Shown: positions 23,545-30,695, counted from the first letter of the stretch. The stretch is DNA of 45,551 nucleotides from a virus (IMGVR_UViG_3300026544_000007:1-45551), one strand, 5' to 3'. The notes: a model not told the origin generated them from the sequence alone. Numbers and translations: made by a program.

Positions 23545-23657
23545 GCAATTGTTAGTTATTGCTGTCTTATACTGTATCACAGCGATTGTTAGTTATTGCT
23601 GACTTCGTCATTAAGGATAGCAATTGTTAGTTATCCCTGACTTCGTCAGTAGCCCAA
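23545..23657. repeat. Three iteron-like direct repeats
   Basis: 20-bp units GCAATTGTTAGTTATTGCTG at 23545, 23582 (one change) and 23620 (two changes), spaced 37 and 38 bp. The second and third also share the following TGACTTCGTCA dyad. Regular spacing recalls replication iterons or packaging recognition arrays. Confidence 0.8.
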
Positions 23658-23821
23658 GGCTTTATCTGTCAGCTCCAACTTTGTCGGCAATGCCTAACTC
23701 TCTAAGGCCCAAGGGGGAAAGTTGGACAGAGCTTGAAGGGAGAAGTGCCGAACATAGCCAGATCAAAATTTCAATCTAAGATCCGCTCTGCTAAGATCTT
23801 AGTAGCTCTGACTTCGTCAGT

Positions 23822-23871
23822 CTAAGAACTCTCCAAGATAATCTCTTAGGACTACCAAGGAGAGTTCTTAG
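23822..23871 (-). other. 13-bp inverted repeat after the last late gene
   Basis: CTAAGAACTCTCC and GGAGAGTTCTTAG are perfect complements around a 24-nt loop, 8 bp after the stop of the secreted protein gene. No T tract follows, so it may be a processing or 3'-end protection element rather than an intrinsic terminator. Confidence 0.7.
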
Positions 23872-23878
23872 TAATTAC

Positions 23879-24424
23879 TTAATCAAGTAAACACACCTTA
23901 TTAGAACCCATAAAAATAGAAGCACTTGTAAGGGTAGGAAATAAATTCTTATCTATAGAGAATACCATCCATACAGTTGACTCACTTGCAGTTCCAGTTA
24001 CAGCATTAACAAAAGAAGATGTAGTTTCCATCTTTACAGTCCTAATAGAGTAACCAGGATATTGTATATACTCACAACCTCCTGTCAGATATTTACCAAC
24101 TAATCCATTATATAATCTAATCTTAGTGTTAATTGAATCACCTACATTAAGATTACTACCAACAGCAATAATGACCCAAGCTGGTACTTGCCTATCTATA
24201 CCATTACTTGTATATAATCTATAGCCATCATAAACTCCTGCACTAATAGCACCAACAGTGAAGTTTTGAAATAGTACCTCAGTAGATGTAGTAACAGACG
24301 TAGTCTCACCACACACTATATCAAAAGCTGCCTCTGCATCTCCAATAGTTGTAAGCAAAGTAGCTAAAGCTATTAGTGTACCTGCAATTGCTGTCAATAC
24401 TTTCTTATTCTTCAATAATTTCAT
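23879..24424 (-). CDS. Secreted protein with signal peptide, unknown
   Basis: 181 aa. A classical signal peptide: MKLLKNKK, a hydrophobic core (VLTAIAGTLIALATLLTTIG), then AEAA, a good signal peptidase I site. The mature part is beta-rich with Cys near residues 38, 117 and 178 (a possible disulphide). The ATG at 24424 is 4 nt after GGAGG; a TTG one codon earlier is too close. It is the last gene before the gene-free tract. Export suggests action in the host envelope, for instance lysis or exclusion; no family recognised. Confidence 0.75.
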   Translation of the reverse strand: MKLLKNKKVLTAIAGTLIALATLLTTIGDAEAAFDIVCGETTSVTTSTEVLFQNFTVGAISAGVYDGYRLYTSNGIDRQVPAWVIIAVGSNLNVGDSINTKIRLYNGLVGKYLTGGCEYIQYPGYSIRTVKMETTSSFVNAVTGTASESTVWMVFSIDKNLFPTLTSASIFMGSNKVCLLD

Positions 24425-24434
24425 CAATCCTCCT

Positions 24435-24698
24435 TTACTTTAATTTAAAACTAGAACACCTATAGGACTTCTCAAATACATCCTTCTTAACCAGATACTG
24501 ATCTTCCTTACTTAATCTTACAATATAATCACCAACCTCTGCTTTCTTACCACCACAGTTGAATATCATAAGCTCCTGTATCGCTCCAACTTTGTTGGTA
24601 TACTTGAACTCATCTCCCTTTACTTTCTCAATCTTTGCATCTTTCTCAATCTTACAAGCAAGACGTTTCTGAGGGATTGAAACATATTCTCTTAACAT
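24435..24698 (-). CDS. Small conserved-type phage protein
   Basis: 87 aa. The C-terminal half, VGDYIVRLSKEDQYLVKKDVFEKSY, follows a pattern I associate with small phage proteins of unknown role (GDwivr ... ypvkpdiFekty). A dyad of the gene-free tract family (24586-24598) lies in the coding sequence and reads TNKVG. AAAGGAA precedes the ATG. Function unknown. Confidence 0.7.
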   Translation of the reverse strand: MLREYVSIPQKRLACKIEKDAKIEKVKGDEFKYTNKVGAIQELMIFNCGGKKAEVGDYIVRLSKEDQYLVKKDVFEKSYRCSSFKLK

Positions 24699-24711
24699 TA
24701 ATATTCCTTTC

Positions 24712-24990
24712 TTATACGTTTATATAAGCTACTGTTACATTAGTATCAGAGCTTGATGTACCTACAAGTTTAGCCTTAAAAGATACACCAGTAGCAAACT
24801 CAAGTCTGCATATACTAATATTATCTCCCGGTGCATAAGTAAAAGCTACTGCTTCTCCTGCACCTATATCAGCCGTAATAATTACCATTCCATTTACAAG
24901 CACTCCTGTAACAGAAACTATAACTGGACCTGTTGCTTCTACGATGCTTGATTCAGTATCTACTGTTGCATCTGTAATAAGTTCTGTCAT
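24712..24990 (-). CDS. Small beta-rich protein, possibly virion-associated
   Basis: 92 aa, acidic, Val/Thr/Gly-rich with alternating strands (VIVSVTGVLVNGMVIITADIG, TNVTVAYINV) and no lysine-rich segment. It looks like a single immunoglobulin-like or virion decoration domain. GGGAGG precedes the ATG. No family recognised. Confidence 0.65.
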   Translation of the reverse strand: MTELITDATVDTESSIVEATGPVIVSVTGVLVNGMVIITADIGAGEAVAFTYAPGDNISICRLEFATGVSFKAKLVGTSSSDTNVTVAYINV

Positions 24991-25002
24991 CTTACCTCCC
25001 TT

Positions 25003-25446
25003 TTATGGCCATCTTACTGTACTAACATAGCCTATTTCTTCTGTTATAATTCCTTCTTCTGTTTCTATCTCTATAGCTCTATTACCTTTAAGTTCAGGAA
25101 GAAACCAGAACAAACCCCATCCTTCTCTATCTGTTAGTTCTCTTCCTACATAAACAGCTTCAAGCCCAAGCTCTCTTATAGTTATAAGACTATCCCATCT
25201 CTCTTGCTCTACTATCTCTCTTAAATCTTTTTGCAACTCAGGTCCAATAATAGCATTTACTACTACTTTGTTAGGTAAAGAATCTAAGATGCCAGCAATA
25301 GTAGGATAAACAAGTACAGAGTTATCTAAGATATCTAAAGCCATAAGATCATTATCAGGTATAAGAATACTATTATAATCTTTGTGTTGATCACTATTTA
25401 AGAGAAAGTAAGCTTGCTGATTTAGTTCTTGCTTACTTAAATCCAT
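25003..25446 (-). CDS. Hypothetical protein
   Basis: 147 aa, acidic, with a mixed alpha-beta pattern and aromatic GWGLFWFLPEL near residue 110. It follows a broken virion-type gene with a 10-bp overlap and has AAGGAG before the ATG. It could be an accessory of that neighbour (chaperone or second subunit), but that is inference. No family recognised. Confidence 0.7.
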   Translation of the reverse strand: MDLSKQELNQQAYFLLNSDQHKDYNSILIPDNDLMALDILDNSVLVYPTIAGILDSLPNKVVVNAIIGPELQKDLREIVEQERWDSLITIRELGLEAVYVGRELTDREGWGLFWFLPELKGNRAIEIETEEGIITEEIGYVSTVRWP

Positions 25447-25751
25447 TCTGGCTCCTTCTTAAAACTTATATGTTTTATGTATTGGGCATGTGGATTGTAT
25501 CGGGATAAGAATAGAAAATCAACAGGATTAAAGCTACCTACAAAGTCTCTAAGACTACCTTGTACTGTTGTATCAGATTCTACTGTAATCTGTAGCTTAG
25601 GTACTGTATAATCAGGATGCTCACCATAGTTAGCTGTTATTATATATTCTTTACCTGTATTATAATTAATATCAGCAGCAGAAGATAAGTTAACAGCATC
25701 ATAGAACTTAAGCTTGCCAACTGAATCATGAAAAAAGAAATGAGTGTCCAC
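25437..25751 (-). pseudogene. 3' part of a frameshifted virion-type gene
   Basis: 104 codons with no ribosome site; the first start-like codon is a GTG inside the upstream gene. The text HFFFHDSVGKLKFYDAVNLSS continues the lectin-like C-terminus of the preceding frame. Removing one base from the A6 run at 25731-25736 joins both frames into about 404 aa. It is read here as the C-terminal quarter of one protein, displaced by one base. Confidence 0.75.
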
Positions 25752-26652
25752 TACTTAACATTTCTGAAGCTGTAGTAGAAAGCTGAGTATAATCAAACAT
25801 TGGTTTCCACAGAACTCGTAAAGAACCCTTAGCTGTACCAGCAACTTCACCTTCTAATGCTGTAACAAGACCTGGTAGATTATCTAAGTCCCACCTATAT
25901 CCGTAGGTTGGAGTTGAATAATTACTTGGGACAGCCACCGATGCACCTTCACTCTTAACGTATGGGAGTAAATATTCTTTATTAGTTAAGTTAGCTCCAA
26001 AGTGGTATGTTGTACCTAAGTCAGAAGGATTTATATATCTTTTTGGGTATATGCATATATAGGTACAACCTACAGGAGTTCTAAATGATACTGCTTCTCT
26101 GCTAAATTCCTCTGACATATCAGTATAAGTAGAAGATGAAACAATCCAAGCTGCATTAGTCTGATCATATATAGCATAAGATAAAGAACTTGATGTACCT
26201 AATCTTACCCACTGAGAGAATACATACTCAGTATCTTCTGTTACTGTAAATAAACCATAGCAATACTGTGTCCCACTTGTGAGTTCAATTGCATTAGCAC
26301 TATAACCTCCTTTAGGATCTGCATAAACAGGATCACTTGGAAGAAGACTTGCATCAAAGTCAAGTTTTAAGTTCTCACTATTTAGTAGTCTTTGTGTATA
26401 AGCGCCATAACATAACAATCCATCCTTCTCAATAACAGGTTCATTAATACCAAAAGTAGCTCCATCATATCCAACACGGCCAGCAGCTAATCCTGTAATT
26501 GACATCTTTTCACCAGATACTAAATCTGTAGGTGCAATACCTTCTTTGAAGTCACAATAGAAATTATACTTACTCTTATCAAACGCAGAGGCAGCACAGG
26601 TTAACTTATCTTTAAGTGTATTCTTTAAAGGTTTCTTTAGCAGTTTGAACAT
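25726..26652 (-). CDS. Virion-type protein, N-terminal part of a frameshifted gene
   Basis: 308 aa as written. It starts MFKLLKKPLKNTLKDKL and has beta-sandwich-like segments (YGAYTQRLLNSENLKLDF, YCYGLFTVTEDTEYVFSQWV, LRVLWKPMFDYTQLS), the layout of phage proteins with a carbohydrate-binding or concanavalin-like module placed near fibres. The frame ends at 25726 right after a T6 run, and the sequence continues in the next frame. AAGGA precedes the ATG. The role, perhaps receptor or glycan binding, is inferred. Confidence 0.7.
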   Translation of the reverse strand: MFKLLKKPLKNTLKDKLTCAASAFDKSKYNFYCDFKEGIAPTDLVSGEKMSITGLAAGRVGYDGATFGINEPVIEKDGLLCYGAYTQRLLNSENLKLDFDASLLPSDPVYADPKGGYSANAIELTSGTQYCYGLFTVTEDTEYVFSQWVRLGTSSSLSYAIYDQTNAAWIVSSSTYTDMSEEFSREAVSFRTPVGCTYICIYPKRYINPSDLGTTYHFGANLTNKEYLLPYVKSEGASVAVPSNYSTPTYGYRWDLDNLPGLVTALEGEVAGTAKGSLRVLWKPMFDYTQLSTTASEMLSSGHSFLFS

Positions 26653-26668
26653 ACAATCCTTTCTTGTA

Positions 26669-26688
26669 AGGGCCTACTTAAAGGCCCT
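26669..26688 (-). terminator. Hairpin after the 95-aa gene
   Basis: AGGGCC, loop TTTAAGTA, GGCCCT on the minus strand, 13 bp after the stop codon. The tail (TTACAAGAAA) is a weak T tract, so termination may be partial. Confidence 0.5.
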
Positions 26689-26701
26689 ATATTAGGTTGG
26701 T

Positions 26702-26989
26702 TTAAGCAGGTGTAATAGAATCCGATGCAGTATCCTCAGCAGCAGTATCCTGTCTCCACCATACATCATCCTTAGCTGATCCAGCAGCCACTACGAGAAC
26801 AAGCTTAGAACCTGTAGTTTCTTTCATCAAGTAAATAGAACCTTCTCTTTTACCAGATACATCTGCATCATTTACATCTGCATCAATGTCTGCAATCTCA
26901 GCCTGAGTTACTACAGAGACCGGCAGAGCTGCTACAGCTACTACCTTTGCTACCGGCTGAGAATCACCAATCTTGTTTGAATATGCCAT
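26702..26989 (-). CDS. Small head-fibre-like or decoration protein
   Basis: 95 aa, Ala/Val/Asp-rich. The second half, GSIYLMKETTGSKLVLVVAAGSAKDDVW, follows the pattern of short capsid fibre proteins in which a glycine-led strand, a value strand, and a serine/alanine-glycine-Trp turn alternate; the C-terminus is SITPA. GGAGG precedes the ATG, and two phage promoters at 27028 and 27165 lie just upstream, so it should be strongly expressed. The family call is tentative. Confidence 0.6.
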   Translation of the reverse strand: MAYSNKIGDSQPVAKVVAVAALPVSVVTQAEIADIDADVNDADVSGKREGSIYLMKETTGSKLVLVVAAGSAKDDVWWRQDTAAEDTASDSITPA

Positions 26990-27027
26990 CCATACCTCCT
27001 ATTATTATAATTATTAGTTTCTATTAT

Positions 27028-27045
27028 CTATACTGGTTCTTAATT
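27028..27045 (-). promoter_or_regulatory. Phage promoter variant (AATTAAGAACCAGTATAG)
   Basis: Same AAGAA variant as at 18182. Predicted start G at 27028, about 40 bp before the 95-aa gene. Confidence 0.65.
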
Positions 27046-27179
27046 AGAGAGAACAAGAAGCACAGTAGTAGCTTCACTTGTAACTACTTAATGCTCTAAC
27101 ACTGTTAGACTCTCTTATACTACTATACTCTCTTGTTATTTCTTTTCTTTCTTTTCTCTCTGTCCTATACTGGTCCCTA
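27040..27179. repeat. Promoter cassette, copy 2 of a ~138 bp direct repeat
   Basis: Nearly identical to 445-584 (one base shorter in the pyrimidine-rich run). It holds a promoter, purine leader and dyad in the same order. The two copies lie about 26.6 kb apart and could recombine. Confidence 0.9.
27095..27109 (-). promoter_or_regulatory. 15-bp dyad in promoter leader
   Basis: Perfect dyad, same position in the cassette as 499-513. Confidence 0.7.
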
Positions 27180-27182
27180 AAT
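27165..27182 (-). promoter_or_regulatory. Phage RNA polymerase promoter
   Basis: ATTTAGGGACCAGTATAG, predicted start G at 27165. First promoter after the large terminase gene, feeding the last late genes. Confidence 0.82.
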
Positions 27183-27206
27183 ACTTGCACCTTTAATTTC
27201 AGTAAC

Positions 27207-29042
27207 TTACAGTGGACTTCTTTTACGCATCGAACCGAACTTGTTTCGGCCTTTATTTGGTTTGTAAGAAGAAGTACAAACCTCAGTCATCCAAGCTCTT
27301 CTGCTTACTGGATCTTTCCAAGCATTGATACCAGCTATTTGTTCCTTGCGTCTTCTGGCTTCCATCAGCACTTTAGTATCAAAGTCAAGCTTTTCAACTA
27401 CGTACCGGACAGCACTTGCCAGAGCGTCCAGTCTATCATCGTGCCTCAAACAGCCCCTATCTCTCGTTATTAGGGTCATTTGATGGAGAAGGCGATACGT
27501 ACCCTTCATTTCTGCTGGATATGCTTGTATCGAAGTATAATCATCCTCTATCACATCAGGAGATATAATCAATCTGTGCGATGTTAGTAGTGGTTCCAGT
27601 GTGTCAATAATCCTTAATTCCTTTTGACCTGATTCCCAGGTCTCTTCAATGTTAACTGGCCACTCTTCCCGATTAAATAAAGGTTTAAGCATACTTGTGA
27701 ATGCTCCATTACCAAAGTTCTTTTCTATCAATACTGTCTTTGCTTTAGTGTTTCGTGCGATTCTTACCAGTTTTAATAGCGATTCTTCTTCAAAGCCACC
27801 CCTTACCCCTCCTATCCTTAGAATGTACACGTATGCACCAATTAAGCCTATTACAGCGTATCCTGTTTCATCACCATTCTTTCCGCCACCAGCCGGGTCA
27901 ATATACATAACCCGCTTTTCAAAAGCCCTGAATTCATACTCTTGCAGCATACCCCTGTAGAGTTTGTATTTTCCATTAACAGAGACGCTCTGATATAGAT
28001 TTGAGGGCTGATTAGTCCAGACGGGTAGTACGGGTCCCGTTTCAGTAGAATAGTCCTGTACGATTAAATTTCGTAGTTTTAAAGGGTATCTCTCTTCATC
28101 CGTTAGTTTAGTGTTAAGCATAAACTGTAATTGAAATTTAGCAGCACCCATGCTTAGTTCTTTATTTAAGAGTGTTTCTTCATCAAACATTTCAGGACAA
28201 GTACACTTACCTTGTAAGCCATCAAGCCCAGCTCCAACTCTTAGATCAGGATTAAGTATCATATCCTGTTGCAACATAGGTGCAAGCATATCCCCATAAC
28301 TACTTTCTTGCTCATACGTTGGGTATCTTCCTGTCCAGATACGAATTACATATCCACGTCCAGGCAGATTATTATAAATTGATTCAGTTGTCTGAGGTGT
28401 ACCAAGGTAAATAATCTCACCTTTAGAGCATACTGATTCAAACTCTCTTGTCAAGTCTTCAAGTATTTCTCTTGTTGTTACGGATCTTGAGTTCTTAGTG
28501 GATTCTATATCATCGGCTATCAGAATATCAGCCCTTGAACCCTGTATATTAGAGTCTACACCTAAGCATTTAATGCTTGGAGACTTATTAACACCTTTTA
28601 GAACCCAATGTATATCGTACCCCTCTATAGAGCTTCTATCTCCATTGCTCTTATCTGCTCTTAACATCCACAGAATATCCAAACCTTCAATGATTTGAAT
28701 AACAAAACTGGCAATATCTTTAGACATTTTACCACCAGCAGACACAATTAAGATAATTAATTTTGGATTATGTATAAGCATAAACACAGCATATATGGCA
28801 GTTAAAGTTGTTTTAGCCTGTCCTCTCTGTGCTTGTACCATACGAAATTGTGGTCCAACCAATAACCATTTGCAGATATCAGCTTGAACTCTATTAAGAT
28901 CAGGAGAGCCTGGTATCAAAGAACTGATACATGTTTGTGAAAAAAGCAGGAAACCCTCTATATTAAGCGGGAAGGTTTCCTGTACTTCTTTTAATGCTGC
29001 CCATCTTTCAAGCTGTCTGTCTTCTGACATAACTCTGGGCAT
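27207..29042 (-). CDS. terL: Terminase large subunit (T7 gp19-like)
   Basis: 611 aa (T7 gp19: 586). The ATPase has a deviant Walker A, AQRGQAKTT at 71-79, and Walker B ILIADDIES. The RNase H-type nuclease shows MYIDPAGGGKNGDETGYAVIGL, then TVLIEKNFGNGAF, then HDDRLDALASAVRYV. It pumps DNA into proheads and cuts concatemers. The gene order small terminase - microprotein - terL resembles T7 genes 18-18.5-19. AAGGAAG precedes the ATG. Confidence 0.95.
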   Translation of the reverse strand: MPRVMSEDRQLERWAALKEVQETFPLNIEGFLLFSQTCISSLIPGSPDLNRVQADICKWLLVGPQFRMVQAQRGQAKTTLTAIYAVFMLIHNPKLIILIVSAGGKMSKDIASFVIQIIEGLDILWMLRADKSNGDRSSIEGYDIHWVLKGVNKSPSIKCLGVDSNIQGSRADILIADDIESTKNSRSVTTREILEDLTREFESVCSKGEIIYLGTPQTTESIYNNLPGRGYVIRIWTGRYPTYEQESSYGDMLAPMLQQDMILNPDLRVGAGLDGLQGKCTCPEMFDEETLLNKELSMGAAKFQLQFMLNTKLTDEERYPLKLRNLIVQDYSTETGPVLPVWTNQPSNLYQSVSVNGKYKLYRGMLQEYEFRAFEKRVMYIDPAGGGKNGDETGYAVIGLIGAYVYILRIGGVRGGFEEESLLKLVRIARNTKAKTVLIEKNFGNGAFTSMLKPLFNREEWPVNIEETWESGQKELRIIDTLEPLLTSHRLIISPDVIEDDYTSIQAYPAEMKGTYRLLHQMTLITRDRGCLRHDDRLDALASAVRYVVEKLDFDTKVLMEARRRKEQIAGINAWKDPVSRRAWMTEVCTSSYKPNKGRNKFGSMRKRSPL

Positions 29043-29044
29043 TC

Positions 29045-29128
29045 TTATTCTTCCTTAGAGTATCTGTCATAAAGAGAGTACCAACATAGGAATCCCCATA
29101 TACCAAACATAATATACCATAGTATCAT
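29045..29128 (-). CDS. 27-aa single-pass membrane microprotein
   Basis: Sequence starts MILWYIMFGIWGFLCWYSLY and ends DRYSKEE: one Trp-rich membrane helix plus a short charged tail. Its ATG overlaps the small terminase stop (ATGA) and GGAGGAGA lies upstream; its stop is just before the terL ribosome site. The space would otherwise be empty. In T7 this interval holds spanin genes 18.5 and 18.7, so a lysis role is possible but not shown. Confidence 0.6.
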   Translation of the reverse strand: MILWYIMFGIWGFLCWYSLYDRYSKEE

Positions 29129-29442
29129 CCTGTCTCCTCCTCTTCTTTAAAAGGTATTAACTTACCTTTTTGAGCTTCTTTAATTAACCTTAACTTCTTA
29201 CCAAGCTCTGTCTCTCCATTCTCAGATGCAGCAATAGCAGAAACTCCATTATACTCTACCCATTTCTGAATTGAAACTAAATCTCGTGAGTTAATAACTT
29301 CTAAGATTGTTTCTAATGCACCTAACTTTTGAAATTCTTCTGCCATTTTAAGCATAGCATCAAGTTTCATATTATGACAAGTTGTGATTAGTTTATGCAA
29401 TTCACTTATATCTTCTTCAGTTGCTGCTAATCGCTTGCTCAT
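29125..29442 (-). CDS. Terminase small subunit (T7 gp18-like)
   Basis: 105 aa from the ATG at 29442, which AAAGGAGG precedes; the frame begins five codons earlier. All-helical, with LAATEEDISELHKLITTCHN and a charged C-terminus (IPFKEEEETG). Length and position just before terL match small terminases of T7-like phages (T7 gp18: 89 aa). It would bind phage DNA and regulate the large subunit. Confidence 0.75.
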   Translation of the reverse strand: MSKRLAATEEDISELHKLITTCHNMKLDAMLKMAEEFQKLGALETILEVINSRDLVSIQKWVEYNGVSAIAASENGETELGKKLRLIKEAQKGKLIPFKEEEETG

Positions 29443-29453
29443 ACACCCTCCTT

Positions 29454-29681
29454 TCATTTAAGCTCTTTTCTTATTAGTTTTAATGTTTCATTTAAGGCTT
29501 CAATAGCTCCTGTATTTTTAGTCATTTGTTTTGTAAATTGTACCTTTAACTCTAACATGTCATATGTATCAGCTTTAGCTAACTTGAGAGACTGAACATC
29601 AGAATACAAGAGAACTAAAGCTGTACATATTGGAATCAGAACCGCTAAGATACAACTAATCCAAGCAGAACTTAGTTTCAT
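29454..29681 (-). CDS. Putative class II holin or membrane lysis protein
   Basis: 75 aa: one membrane segment at about residues 8-27 (ISCILAVLIPICTALVLLY) and then a charged coiled-coil-like region ending RKELK. Size and location match T7 gp17.5 holin (67 aa). An i-spanin-like protein is the alternative, as its C-terminal helix is long. It overlaps the small terminase frame start by 4 bp. Confidence 0.65.
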   Translation of the reverse strand: MKLSSAWISCILAVLIPICTALVLLYSDVQSLKLAKADTYDMLELKVQFTKQMTKNTGAIEALNETLKLIRKELK

Positions 29682-29683
29682 TA

Positions 29684-30661
29684 TTAGAAGTGAATACTTA
29701 GAGCAGCTTGGACATCACCAAATTCATTAGCGAAACTTGCAGTTTCACTTCCAGCAAAGCATAAACCAATAACTGGAGCTGTTCCTTTATAATCAATAAG
29801 AACTGATCCGCTGTCACCAGGTTCTACTATTGGATCTGTTTTTATCTGATTAATAAAAGTCTGAGTAATAGAAGTTCCATCACATTTAGTATATGCTACG
29901 TTAACAGCAGCATCAAGACCAGTAATATAACCATGAGTTACATTTGTGGTTCTTCCACTCTTTACAACTAAATCACCAATTAAAGCATAATTAGGTGTAT
30001 AATGTAATGGAGAAGCACCAGGGATATCATTAACATCTGAATCAAGAGTAGGGCAAACAAAGATTGCTGCATCTACTTTCTGATAAGAAGTTGCACCAAT
30101 ACCTACATAAGAATCAAGAATACCAATTACAGAAGCATTAGGATCATCAATGATTGAAGGTTGTAGTACAATATTGTGAGTTTGACATCTCCCCCAAGGC
30201 TGTGTACTTGAATCCACACCAGAGCAATAAGGTAGCACATGTGCGTTGGTCAACCCACATCTTGTATTACAACCATCTTTAAGAACATAACAACCAACTG
30301 TTCCTGCGCTTAAAGAACCATAAGGACCAATACTGATACCACCAGTGGGCGGTGTAAACTTCTCTCTTGGGTTATGCCACATAGCCTTTGCTGTATCTTC
30401 AACAACAATATCTGTTTTTACACCATTGATCATTTTAGGGATTCTATCTAATTTGGAGACATCTTCTTTCTTTTTAACAGCGACTGTAATACAGGGTTCA
30501 CCAGTGTTAATACCTCGAATAATCTTATTACCTACACATACAGAGGTTACATTTTCATTAGTCAACAGGTCAAGCTGATATTCTTTGTTAACATTTCTTG
30601 CTTTTTTAATCCTATCAAGTCCTTTTGTAATCTGTTCACTTACATTCATTTCTTTTCTCAT
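29684..30661 (-). CDS. Trypsin-like serine protease
   Basis: 325 aa. A chymotrypsin-fold catalytic triad is visible: His141 in TNAHVL, Asp197 in KVDAAIF, Ser284 in EPGDSGSVL. No signal peptide. The N-terminal ~100 residues carry an accessory region with GKIIRGINTGEPCITVAVKKK, like the leader of Nal1-type bacterial proteases. It lies alone behind a phage promoter, between tailspike and holin, a place normally given to fibre or lysis genes. It could process virion proteins, attack envelope or capsule-linked proteins, or aid lysis. GGAGGG stands 13 nt before the first ATG; a second ATG is at codon 5. Confidence 0.88.
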   Translation of the reverse strand: MRKEMNVSEQITKGLDRIKKARNVNKEYQLDLLTNENVTSVCVGNKIIRGINTGEPCITVAVKKKEDVSKLDRIPKMINGVKTDIVVEDTAKAMWHNPREKFTPPTGGISIGPYGSLSAGTVGCYVLKDGCNTRCGLTNAHVLPYCSGVDSSTQPWGRCQTHNIVLQPSIIDDPNASVIGILDSYVGIGATSYQKVDAAIFVCPTLDSDVNDIPGASPLHYTPNYALIGDLVVKSGRTTNVTHGYITGLDAAVNVAYTKCDGTSITQTFINQIKTDPIVEPGDSGSVLIDYKGTAPVIGLCFAGSETASFANEFGDVQAALSIHF

Positions 30662-30695
30662 AATAATAATAACCCTCCATCTTAATGTTAATTAT

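Larger units (their letters stand above)
23065..23820. repeat. Dyad family CYRAC-N3-GTYRG
   Basis: Members at 23065-23077, 23136-23148, 23206-23218, 23501-23513, 23599-23611, 23637-23649, 23675-23687 and 23808-23820; one more at 24586-24598 inside a gene. Stems CCAAC/GTTGG and CTGAC/GTCAG alternate, differing at two base pairs that change together, with loops TTT or TTC (or their complements). Three members have one mismatched or wobble pair. Confidence 0.75.
22899..23878. other. 980-bp gene-free, repeat-rich tract; probable joined genome ends
   Basis: No credible gene on either strand. It separates the last late gene from the first early gene, the place where T7-like genomes have their terminal repeats. 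Contents: host promoter, three 37-38 bp iteron-like repeats, about eight CYRAC-N3-GTYRG dyads, several CCAAGG boxes, two copies of CAGTACTGGCAAGCA, and perfect palindromes at 23284-23295, 23510-23521 and 23791-23802. Origin, packaging or concatemer-processing functions are inferred from location. Confidence 0.7.

Noticed and set aside
22899-23878. CRISPR array
   Set aside because: Repeats are short, palindromic and unevenly spaced apart from three iterons; no uniform repeats with unique spacers and no cas genes.
27207-29042. Second ATG at codon 5 of terL as start
   Set aside because: AAGGAAG is correctly spaced for the first ATG and too far for the second, so the longer form is kept.
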